In this document: positions 54,332 through 64,000 of the stretch, in pieces
How positions within the stretch are numbered: position 1 is the stretch's first letter
How the letters are laid out: every line of letters starts with the position of its first letter
Source: Hyaloscypha bicolor E
Lineage: Eukaryota > Ascomycota > Leotiomycetes > Helotiales > Hyaloscyphaceae
NCBI RefSeq assembly: GCF_002865645.1
Contig: NW_020194631.1
Span: 620,001 to 684,000, forward strand
Reading direction: 5' to 3'
Length of the DNA: 64,000 nt
Notes under the pieces: generated by a model
Seen by the model: the letters and a program-made list of their open reading frames with translations, nothing else
Databases searched by the model: none
Told to the model about the DNA's origin: nothing
Translations under genes and position numbers: made by a program

Positions 54332-57300
54332 ATGGAGGGACTCGCTAAGTTGGACTGAGAAGGCAATAGTAAGATAAACGGGATGCTGGCGATATGCTGA
54401 AGCACACCTATGATATTCTTTTGATCAATCAACTAAAGATTAGCTTGCATTGTTTGTCTCTTGTTGGAAGTGAAATATGTAAATGCTTCAGAGCATATTT
54501 TTGTCCCTCCAGCGATCAATATCCTATTGTTAGCCTGCCTGTTTTCATTCTGGAAAAAAAGAAAACAAACCAAGAACCATCAAGCATGATTTCAAGAGGG
54601 AATAATGTGCATCTCATGCACTGAATTTAGTGCTGGATGTTCAATAACGTATGGACGAGCACCGTTGGAAAGAACGTTAAGCTAAGGCCAATAAAAGATG
54701 TCGAAAAAGGCCGCGATTGGGAACAATTCCCTCCTGTGAAGCATCTGGTTCTCCTAAATTGTGTGAGTTCATATTGAGTTCATATCCAGACAAGGCTCGG
54801 CAAAGACCCTTAACTCTCGAATATGGGTATCACGTGATGATAACTAGATCACCATGATATTTGACGTTAACTGCTAACCCCAGCGACGTCCTGCGGTCCC
54901 AAAGCCTGGACGGGTCTGAAAGATCCCCTCCAAAGTTTCTGGGTTCAAACAAGCGGGATATAAAAATAGCCATCAAGATTGGTAGCTGCGGGGGCCGGGA
55001 TCGTGAAATTGCACTTCCAGATTTGGTTCTTCCCGTGTCTTTCAGCCGTACCTAAACCTCCGCAGATGAACATTTCGATAGCGGAGATGCAATGCCCTGG
55101 CACAGATGACCTCTTGTTTACAGGGAACTAAGAATAGAAACAATTAATAAATGCGGGTTATCCTTGCTATCGGTCAATCGAAGAGGATCAAAGGATTGAC
55201 ACTTGCCTCAAAACGGACATCGTGATTTGTCTTCTTTGGCAAGGTCGTCGTGTGTATCTCCGATGAGCGACTTCTGAGGTCTAGATTCTTGGCTTAACTC
55301 CTTTCCCGCTGTTCAAATCAACCCCTTGAGTCTCAGTCTTGCGAAGTTTCGCGCGAAAGGTGGTGAGAGGACAAGGAAAAGGCTAGGCTCCGATCCGACC
55401 AATAATCCAAGATACCCTGCCTGGGGCTAGCAAATCGAAAGTGTCATTACTCTCCAAGAAAAGAATGATGCGAGTATTCGATAAGAAACTTCAAAGAGAT
55501 TACCCAGGTCCGCAATTCACGGACGTGCGTTAGAACGAAGAGATTCAAGATAAAAGTGGATTCCTAATAAGTCATATGTCGATCGAGAATACGTCTTCAT
55601 CTACCAACCATGTATCGTTTTGCGAGGACACTAGAATTGGGAAGCCTCAAGCGGTCCTCGCTCTGACTGCAGAGAATGTGGATGGTCCATCTGTTTGAAG
55701 AACTTCTTGCAAGCGCCGCTGAGCGAGCAAGCCTTTTCTTGAGTCCTCTCCCTTTTGTGGTGTGATGAAGAGACAGATGAAATTAATGAGGAATAAGGTT
55801 GAACAGCCCCTCGATCGTCGCTTTGTGTCCAGTCTGGAAGGGAAAAGCCGATGAGCCTCCCATGGACGGATGACGCATAGCAATGGAGAAGGAGCTCTAT
55901 CTCAGCATGCGTCTCATTACCTCGTAGACTCTCTTCCGAAGTTCTGCGATTGCTCCCCCGGTTCTCTCTGCCTTTGTCAAAAGAATTTCCTAGTTCCTAG
56001 ATCGATAGCGCCAAAAATACCCAGTTTCTTCAGTACAATGGAAGTCGAGTGAGTATCCATGGCGAATAAGTCTGCTTGACGGTTGAACATCCAAGAGTAG
56101 TTCTTTTCGGGAGGGGCAGAGATGTCTCGACAGCAGGTACCCAAGCCTCGATCCTCGACGATGTGCCCAAACCAGCCCGCGAGGTTTGATCAACGACTTC
56201 GACCTGGTAGTGGAGTCATATTCGATCGATGATTCGAGTAATGTCATCGCTTCGCGGTAGTCCACGGCCCAGAATCTCCCCATTCAGCAACTTGGCATCG
56301 AAATATCGACTACGGCCACGACCAATATCCGCTGTCGAGTCTCTCCACTGACCTCCTGCCCTCAAGCACGGCCGGCGTCCATCGCCTTCTCCAACTGCAA
56401 CCTCCTGTCGTCTCTCTCTGTTACGACAGCAAAAAAGCGACAACACCAACCATGCAACCTCCTCCAAGCGGTCTTCCCATCCCTACTTATATCCAAACTC
56501 CAAGCCGCGCGACTAAAACAGTCCGCAAAACACAACAGCGCAGATCCTCCCCTTTTAAGCAAAATCAGTAGAGGAGCTAGGCTCCACTGAATCGCAAAGT
56601 AACGTTACCTCCTCTCCCTCTTCCCCGGATATGCTTCCCAGACAGAGCCTAGGGACCGACGGCTAACACGCAAGGCGGCACGACTCCCGCCAGCCAACCT
56701 TCAGCTTAAGCTTAAACCGTGTGGAGCTCTAGTTTCTATTATTCCCGACGCACGTCTTCGTTTCTCAGATCCCTGGGACACATTACATCACTAACCAACA
56801 AGGTTGGCATGGGCTTGCTCTGTTGTTTCAGCGGCGCACAAATACCCCCGCCACCCCCCAAGAATAATTGCCAGCGTATATGTTTTGGGGTGTTTAACCA
56901 GTGATAAAGTGCCTTTCAAGCTGGCTGAGAGCCACTGCCAGGCAAGAAAGCCTTCTTGAACCTTCTACCTGTATCTTTGGATTAATATACACAGACCAAT
57001 TTTTGCCCTGTGCAAGATAGATAACTAGGACTCGAACCACTCAGAAATCGTGTCTCATCGACAACTGGGGCAGTGGAGGCGACTCGCAATTATTCTTGGG
57101 GGGGGGATAGTATCAACAACGCCAATCCGCCATCTACGCCACAACCGCACCCCCCTTCACCCCCTCGCCTTCCCCACACCTCTCACATCTCTCTCATGGC
57201 TCCCCCCCCCCGCACCTCCCAAGGCCTTCAAACGCCATGTCAGAAACCCCTCCTTCCCTTGTCCTGCACCTTGCAGACAAATCCGATCGATCAGATCAGA

Positions 57301-58489
57301 TCCATAGGGTTCCCGCGGCCCCGGTCTCGGTCTCGGTCTCTCTCTCGGCGAGATGCGGTGGGATGACGAGTGATGTACCCAAGTATGTGGTGCGGGTCCC
57401 CCCCGACTAAGGTTACCGAGTTTTTTTTGCCTGCGTTGCCGTGCTCCACTCCACATCCCCTTTGTTTTCCCCCCCAGCGAGAGCCCAGGAATGTCAAAAA
57501 GAGTGGCTTGCAGGGCCCCCCCCTTCAAGCCCCTCCCGGGGCCCGAGAAGCTGGGACCGGCGGGCGGCGAGCGATATGCGGTGCGATGTTCCCCGTTTGG
57601 GGGGGGTTTTTTTTTGGTGGTGGTGGTGGGGGATTAAACGAGGGGTTGTTGGGGCGTTTGATGGGGTATTTTTGAGGGATATTGGGAAAGCGAAAACTGC
57701 GGAACGGTGAAGAAAGACATGGTGCTGGGTTGCTTGCGCAAGTAAGGTGTGGCGTGGCGTGGCTTCGGGGGTATCTATAAGAGTTTATGCTGCGGTATAA
57801 ATCTCTTCCTGTTCCCTTGCAATTTTTCCTCCTTGCTTCTTGAAACATGTGGCCGTATCGAATTCCAGTACCACGGCCTCGGATTTTCATTTCAGTCATC
57901 GAGACATCAGATACCGATTCTTTTGCAGGCAATAAATTTCTTTCTCTCGTTCATATCAGGGTGAATAATACAAGTACATAAGGCAAGATCTGTCCACACC
58001 CACAGACCAGATCAGACCATCGGATATCTCATCGTTGGGAAAAACCAAAAAGAATAGCGAACATATGCAAAAAGTGCAAAGAGCCAAAAGCGAACACACA
58101 TCGCTACAGAGAGGTATTTCCTTCCATCCGAAAAAACGCACCCATCACACAAACCCAAAAAAAAAGAACCCCATGCTCCTCCCCGCTCAAGAAGATACAG
58201 TAATAGCTCTGTTCAAAATCCATGTCGTGAAAAACACTTTTCACTCATCCCGTCCGAAAACCGTCAAAACACCGACACCGACTCCCAGATCCCACGAACA
58301 AGATCGTTCCCCCCCACCCATGAAATACACACAACGCCGGGTATGGAGCACTTCCGAAAAACTTTCTGGGGAAGACGATTTTACAGCCCGTAATATGCGC
58401 CGCCGGTGCCGAAGAACCCATACGCCAACAATGAACCACTCATCAACGCCTTCTACTGTGATGAGTGGGGGCCCCTAGAAGGGCGGGGC
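54332..58489. other. 4.1-kb gene-poor stretch
   Basis: No gene is firmly supported. 54.4-55.6 kb is AT-rich. A possible small spliced reading frame begins at 56038 (ATGGAAGTCGA, then GTGAGT...GTAG, 56049-56100, then 56101-56260, stop TAG), giving 56 residues; the same frame stays open for about 110 more codons beyond that stop. It may be a gene, a relic or chance. 57.0-57.7 kb is C/G-rich with homopolymer runs (57,596-57,640 is almost all G and T). The last part should be the 3' UTR of the FlbC-like gene. Confidence 0.4.
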
Positions 58490-59973
58490 TTACAACTCCT
58501 TCTTCAACATCTCCGGACTATTGTCCTCGGTCGAATCGCTCATCACCTCGCTCTTGTCTACTGGGGATTGGCTACCTCCATTCGCGTTCGTGGTACCGTT
58601 CGTGGGGCTCTTCCCACAGCCTTTCACCAGAATATGTCTCTATTCGTTCAATCAGTTTCTGTTTTTTTTGGGAAAATGTCTCCAATTTCTGGATTAGAAT
58701 CGGATAAAGAACGAACCTTCAATGCATCTTTCCTCGAAAAGCTCTTCTCACAGTGTCCACATGGGAATGGCTTCACCGCCAAATGGATCCGCTTATGTCG
58801 CTTCAAATCATGGTTACGATTGAAGGATTGTGGACATTGGTCACATTTGAATGGTCGGTCATTCTGTTGCTGCTGTTGTCCGGGGTGATGCCCGTACATT
58901 GGCCCGCCCATTTGATGCTGAGGATACTGCATGTTCATTCCCCCTACAAGGGCCATCTGATTCCCTGGGCTATGCACATTGGACATGATCGGGCCAGCCA
59001 TCGCAGGAAGCGCGTACCCGCTATACGATGGTCGAGAATGGTAGCCTTGTGGTGCTGCCATTGACGAATGTGGCTGACTTGAGACAGGAGAAATTCTATT
59101 TGACGGCGCGGAAGAGGTATTTGGGGATTGCTGAGTCGGAGATTGTTGAGTGTATGCAGGGAATGACGATTGTTGTGGTGTCGATGACGGCGTGTAGTAG
59201 GTAGGAGTTGGAGGAGGGCGACCACCATAAGTATCCGGGGCGTGCAAAGGTGCCTGTTGAGGCGCTTGCGAGCTTGGCTGCTGGGGATTGCTCAATTGCT
59301 GCTGCTGTTGCTGCTGTTGTTGAGCCTGCTGTTGTTGTTGTTGTTGTTGTTGCTGCTGCTGTTGATGCTGCTGTTGCTGCGCTTGGGCTTGCTGTTGCTG
59401 TTGTTGTTGTTGAGCCTGCTGCTGCTGCTGTTGCTGAGGCGCAAGAGTTGGGAGACTTTGTTGCTGCCCACCACTGCCACCAGACATTGATGTGGGAAAT
59501 GGAGGAAGGCTAATATCGTAGGGAGGTGGGGGAAGTCCTTCACCAGTCGCAGGAGAGTGTGAATTGGTATTTCGATTTGGGAAATTAATGGATGGTGAGT
59601 ACAGTGGGCGCCCCATGTAGCTCTGCTGTTGCTGGGCGTATGAAGCAGGCATTGGCGGTGCGGAGGAGAAGGTATAGGAAGGGTTTTGCGGGGTAGGCCA
59701 ATAACCCATTGGTTGATATGGAGGAACGCCTGCTGCTGAACTGCCGGAACTGCCACTATTCACACTTGATGCCAACGGGCTCAGACCATCACTTGGTACA
59801 CCGGCTGGAGGCGTCAGAACGCTGCTGACCACTGCTGGTGTTGGTTGAGTTGAGCTTGTCGGCGCGTATGCTGCTGGATACCGTTGGATATGGTCCGGCG
59901 GGGGGAGTTGGAAGGTTGGGAGGTTGGAAGCGGCGGACCTGCGAGCTGTAAAGCTCTGGGCGGTCTCCATCAT
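58490..59973 (-). CDS. flbC: C2H2 zinc-finger transcription factor with polyglutamine, FlbC-like
   Basis: Two exons (58717-59973 and 58490-58639) with a 77-nt intron encode 468 residues. The N-terminus is Ser/Pro/Gln-rich, followed by a long Gln tract broken by Ala, His and Leu (coded by CAG/CAA repeats at about 59,290-59,440) and a Met/Gly/His region. Two zinc fingers lie at residues 372-430: FKCDQCPQSFNRNHDLKRHK and, after the linker IHLAVKPFP, CGHCEKSFSRKDALKRHILV followed by KGC. The second finger is split by the intron after DALK and ends C2HC. This pair resembles Aspergillus FlbC, an early conidiation activator. The Ser/Asp-rich tail ends in EMLKKEL. Retaining the intron would give a protein without an intact second finger. 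Identity as a C2H2 regulator is firm; FlbC orthology is likely. Confidence 0.85.
59290..59440. repeat. CAG/CAA trinucleotide tract coding polyglutamine
   Basis: In the plus-strand reading it appears as runs of TTG and CTG (TTGTTGTTGTTGTTG). It encodes four Gln blocks separated by single Ala/His residues in the FlbC-like protein; length is likely variable between strains. Confidence 0.9.
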
Positions 59974-60528
59974 GGAAGATGATTGCGAAGTCCACGGTTG
60001 CTGTTTTGGTGGGATCAGAAGCCGAAGTGCTGCGGAAAGTCGTGTAGGAGTAGGCGGGACGAGAAGCCGTACACAATGAGCAATACCGGCCGGTTTTGCT
60101 GCCGTCGTCAGGCAATAAACAATGAATCTGCCAAAAATATAATGTCGTGATACTGCTTTCGCGGTGCGTTCGTCGGCGTCGAGGTCAGACCTGGGTGAGA
60201 ATGTGGAGCGTCGATCACCTGGATGGCGGCCGGGGAGGCGTCCGTCGATATATGTAGCTTATTGGGCCTCGAGCTGGTCTGTGTGGTCCCTGTTGACTTT
60301 CCCTGTTGGCAGGCGAGGGTTTGGCTGGAGGGCTGGAGGGCTGAATGGATAGTGTTGATTACCAGCGGGAAGCAGCAAAGCGTGGCAGAGGGGGGGGGGC
60401 CTGGCGTGCACCGGCATAAGGCTAGGGAGTAAAGTTAAGGCTCGCTCGACAGACCCGGCTCGACTCCGCCATGTGAGCGACTGATCGAGGGACGGAGGGC
60501 GCCAGAACCGGGACCAGGGTCTGGGAGC

Positions 60529-60541
60529 GCTACTGTAGTGG
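60529..60541. promoter_or_regulatory. Shared 13-mer GCTACTGTAGTGG upstream of the FlbC-like gene
   Basis: Identical to the site at 38240 upstream of mcm1; about 560 bp upstream of the FlbC-like ATG. Confidence 0.35.
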
Positions 60542-60720
60542 GCGCGCTCGCAAGTCTGCGATTCGATGAATCGATGGTGTATCTGGAGTGTTCCGGCGAG
60601 GTAACTGCTTCCGTCAGATATTGGGACGGGGTCGACGGACGGCCAGTCGCACAGAGCAATATTGCCAGGTAGCGGGTAGAACGCAGACAGAAGGGGCAGC
60701 GCGTGGCCGCGCTGGAACGA

Positions 60721-60789
60721 TTTTATTTTGTTTTATTTTGTTTTAATTTATTGTGTTTTATTGTATTGTATTCTATTTTTTATTTTAAG
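60721..60789. repeat. T-rich decanucleotide repeat
   Basis: Two exact TTTTATTTTG units followed by degenerating TTTTA/TTGTA copies, strongly strand-asymmetric (T-rich on the plus strand). Confidence 0.8.
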
Positions 60790-61008
60790 AATGGCGTCCC
60801 GGCTGGTGACATCGAGGCAAGTGCTTCCGGGGGGTGGGTGGAGTCCGTGTGCATGCTGCGAGCGAGATGGGAGGCGTTTGGGGCAGAAGCTTAACGCGAT
60901 TCGATAAGAGGCGAATCCCCATGCAAGAAGGACAGACAGGCCTCGCCCGGGCTGATTATTAGGGCATGACGGGATGTTCATGCCCCTCGGAGAGGGAAGT
61001 CGGGAGTC

Positions 61009-61048
61009 GGTTTGGTTTGGTTTGGTCTGGTCTGGTCTGGTCTGGTCT
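61009..61048. repeat. GGTTT/GGTCT pentanucleotide repeat
   Basis: Three GGTTT units followed by five GGTCT units, eight copies in all. Confidence 0.9.
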
Positions 61049-61822
61049 TCGTCTGGGAGGCGGGAGCAGGAGGGACATCTGCTGCCCCCATCGCGGCCTG
61101 GCTCCGTGAACCGACACATCCGTCAAGTGAAGCGTGTGAGAGGTGAAGTTGCGACTGTTGCTCCTACTGCAGGCCAGCCGCGTCGAGGACGATTTCTCGG
61201 GCTCCCAGCAGTCCCGCCCCAGAGTCGCACTGCACTCGCTCGCTCGCTCGCTGTGCTGTTCGTCGATTCCATGCAGAGGGGGGTGGCCTGCCCCGCCCCT
61301 CTTCATTCTCCGGCTCTCCCCTCTGGTCTGGTCTGCTGCAGGCATCTGGCTCTGACTGGCTCGCGCTCGACGCACGCGAGGGCCCACGGCGGCCCAGAGG
61401 CTTTTTCTTGGCTTAAGCCGCCAAGCTAAAACACCACCAGCCTGCTGAAGGCATCGCGGGATGGCTCACCAGGCCTGTCTAGCGCTGAGGAGGGGGAAGC
61501 AGAGGCAGCAGTAGCAGGGTCCGGGGCCGGAACGAGATTCAATTTTTGCTCCTAAAGTGACATGGACAGGCAAGCCATGCGCGTGCCTGCCATTGGCTTG
61601 CCTTGGGCTGAGGGGACCCGTGTGGGCTGCATCGCGTCTGGGTTTTTGGGAAGTGTGTGCACAACCCGGATAGGGGCAAGGGTTGCAATTTGAGTTCTTT
61701 GGTGAGAGCGTCATCTTTGATTGCGTCCTGATGAGGATGTCTCTGCATGGGTTGCTCTTATGTCCGAACAGGGGTGCGCGAGCAGAGAGTAAGTAGCGCA
61801 GAATCTATTTTCCTTCACATTA

Positions 61823-61849
61823 ATCATTGATCATTGATCATTGATCATT
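61823..61849. repeat. ATCATTG heptanucleotide repeat
   Basis: Three exact ATCATTG units plus a partial ATCATT. Confidence 0.9.
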
Positions 61850-62088
61850 TTGATTCAGGTGTTGACGGTACAGGCAGGATCAGGGAGAGGGCTCTTATGC
61901 AGTGTGCAGTCAAGTGCAGCAGCTAAGACAGCCAGAGCGTTAAAACATCCGACGGAAGGAGCAGCAAGATGAAGGGGGAGAGGGGGCAGAGGGGGGGGGA
62001 GAAGGAGGGAACGCATCCCAACGCGGCTAGATGGCAACTAGCCTACCTGTGGCCTCGAGGGGCGCGTCTCGTGGAGTTGTACAGTAGC

Positions 62089-62110
62089 GGTGGTGGTGGT
62101 GGTGGTGGTT
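62089..62110. repeat. GGT trinucleotide microsatellite
   Basis: About seven consecutive GGT units with no supported gene around them. Confidence 0.85.
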
Positions 62111-63255
62111 GGTGCTGGGAACTGCAAGTGTGCGGTGGTGCAGTGGGTGGTGTGCACATCTACTCCATAGAAACGTGCGAGGCGCGGTCTGGGAATGCTG
62201 CAGGGCGTCGCCCTCAGTCCTGGAACTCTGGATTTCTGGGTCTCTGGCGCTCGGACCAACGATCGCCCAGGGTCCAACATGATTGGCGCCATTCGTCTTT
62301 GGTCGGCGAGCTTGCCTGCCTGCCTGCCTCTCCCTGTCTGCCTCTCCCTGTATTTGCATTGGAATCATCGTGCCTCGCGGGTGTGGGTCAGGGCGGACCG
62401 TCGACATCGGCTTCTGCTGCTGCTTCTGCTCCAGCGCGTCGGCTTGTGGAATATCGATGATAATGTTGGCGCATATGTTATATGGATTTGAGGAGTGAAT
62501 GTCTTGCGCCAGAGGGCAAGACGGAACGAATGACAGGAATAGCAGCCTTGAGTTACCGGAACCAGGACAGCGGGTAGGGAACTTTGTCGGACTCAAATGC
62601 AACAGTCGCCGCATGGCCTGGAGAACGTTGATATCGATGCGCCACCCGTCTGCTCGCCGTGGAACTGCAATGGAAGGGCACAGTGGCTTGCGGAGGTGCC
62701 TGGGACTTGTTTGAGGTCCTGGGCTGTACCTTCCTAACAGTCCGGTTGGAAACATAGCATATCCTTTCTCAATGGGGATTTCCTTTGGTCCTCCTGCTTG
62801 CTCCAGGAGACGTATTCCGACTTGGATGCGATTGTTCAGCTGCTGTCTGGACCCCCATTCAATAAGCGATCGGGGGAGAGCCCGAAAGACAGGGGTCAGT
62901 GGAACCATGCAATTCATTTGAAAGGGATACAGTATTTAGCAACAGCTATCCAGGAGCTGCACCTGTGCCGACGATCACATTCGTACAATGTAGGAACTTT
63001 AAGTCAGCCCGTATTCCGTATTCATCTGGGGGGCAGAATTAATTCCCATCGCAGCTCAGTCGTTTATTTTCGCCCAATTAGGCCTGGCCCTGGAGACTGG
63101 ACCCAGGGGATGTTCTAGACCGCCGTGGCCGGCGGGGCCACTCAGATCGAAGATTTCGGCAAGGCCCCTGCCGAGTTTGCCGACCCCATTCTTTTCTTGA
63201 CATGAGCCCATGACTACTCCTCCATGTCACCTCACCTCACTCACGCAAGACCCCC

Positions 63256-63280
63256 TCAGGAGTCAGGAGTCAGGAGTCAG
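63256..63280. repeat. TCAGGAG heptanucleotide repeat
   Basis: Three exact TCAGGAG units plus TCAG. Confidence 0.9.
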
Positions 63281-64000
63281 AACTCGATGGCCCATTGCTC
63301 ACGATCACGATCATCCAGATCCACGAGGGTAGAGCCGTGTCAGTCTGGAGTGAAGGCCAGGTCTGGGACGGTCTGGACGTGGACGCGGACCAAGGAGCAG
63401 GCAGACTCCGACCCCCCTGACGCGTGCACGTCTCAAGAAATCCCCCCCGCAGAGTCCACGGCAGGGCGAGTCAAGCGGTGCAGCCTTCAAAGCGCTTCGA
63501 GGAAGGCCCAATTTCAGATCATCAGATGAATCCTTGAAGGTCGACTACTCTTCGAGGTTCTCCAGAAAATAAGCTTGGCCACCATCTCCCAAAGTCGAAC
63601 GCCTCCTACCCGCCTCTCCGCCATTCTCGGTCGCTTGGGATCGCTTCATCACGCCATGTTGTGCTAGACCTCAATGCGGTAATGATTATCGCACCTTATT
63701 TTTGCCCTGCTGCTGCGCGGCGAGGTGACCATTTCAACATCCCTGCCGGCGCTGCAAGCAGTCAGCGCCCGCAGCACTCGTTTCTTTTGAGAGCTCCCAC
63801 CCTGTTCTTGTTCTGCCTTCCAGACCGCTACTCTTCGCCAAATACCAATCAGCATCCCAAGCGCAAAATACTCGTCGCTCGGTTATTGGCCGCGTATATC
63901 ATGGTACCCGGCTTGTGGGAAGATGGGAGGACGGGACAAACCCATGGCGTGCAGCAGCTCAGCTATCCCAGCATTCAGCTCCATCGAAGGCTCCTCCGGC

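Larger units (their letters stand above)
59974..64000. promoter_or_regulatory. Long upstream region of the FlbC-like gene, rich in simple repeats
   Basis: A 4-kb stretch to the window edge without a supported gene. Large open frames (for example 296 codons at 62027-62917, minus) have low-complexity translations. Simple repeats include 60721-60789, 61009-61048, 61823-61849, 62089-62110 and 63256-63280. GCTACTGTAGTGG lies at 60529-60541. Confidence 0.4.

Noticed and set aside
57001..57060. tRNA-like GGTTCGAGTCC on the minus strand
   Set aside because: The bases around the loop do not pair as a T-stem and no acceptor or anticodon arm fits.
62027..62917. 296-codon minus-strand frame
   Set aside because: Low-complexity translation with a His run from a GGT microsatellite and no domain; it lies in GC-rich DNA where long chance frames are expected.

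Overview
The window is nuclear DNA of a filamentous ascomycete. Genes carry short GT-AG introns (mostly 47-101 nt) with CTAAC-type branch sites, and the gene set includes fungal and filamentous-fungal families: Chs5, Las17, Mcm1, Ctr and a Pls1-type tetraspanin next to a FlbC-like factor. Gene content and protein style suit Leotiomycetes (Helotiales), but that placement is inference. No prokaryotic, viral, rRNA, tRNA or CRISPR feature was recognised.

Left part (1-32 kb) is a dense housekeeping block: the 5' end of the XPF/Rad1 nuclease gene, a small hydrophilic protein, Las17/WASP, eIF1A, a likely mitochondrial protein, Chs5 of exomer, an SDR, a large disordered protein, the Sen1 helicase, a Dnf-type P4-ATPase flippase, a nuclear protein with a PCNA-binding-like N-terminus, and V-ATPase subunit E. 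Introns were placed from splice signals plus continuity of the conserved protein.

Middle part (32-43.5 kb) has a NIPA-like membrane protein, the MADS-box regulator Mcm1 with a long GC-rich upstream region, and a tetraspanin. A degenerate ~110-bp tandem array (about 41.26-42.60 kb) follows, with a strongly conserved core in ten or eleven copies. It codes for nothing recognisable and is the most unusual structure here.

From 43.5 to 52 kb lies a metal-uptake neighbourhood: a ZIP transporter, a BIM1-like (LPMO-like X325) copper protein, a Ctr copper transporter and a divergent ferric/cupric reductase. ZIP and Ctr look intact. The BIM1-like gene is truncated by an in-frame stop, and the reductase carries two in-frame stops in an otherwise continuous frame plus changes at conserved cofactor sites. 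This looks like a metal-reduction/copper-capture module being lost around retained transporters.

The right end (52-64 kb) holds a second SDR and a polyglutamine-rich C2H2 factor resembling FlbC. More than 4 kb of low-complexity, microsatellite-rich DNA lies upstream of it, running to the window edge.
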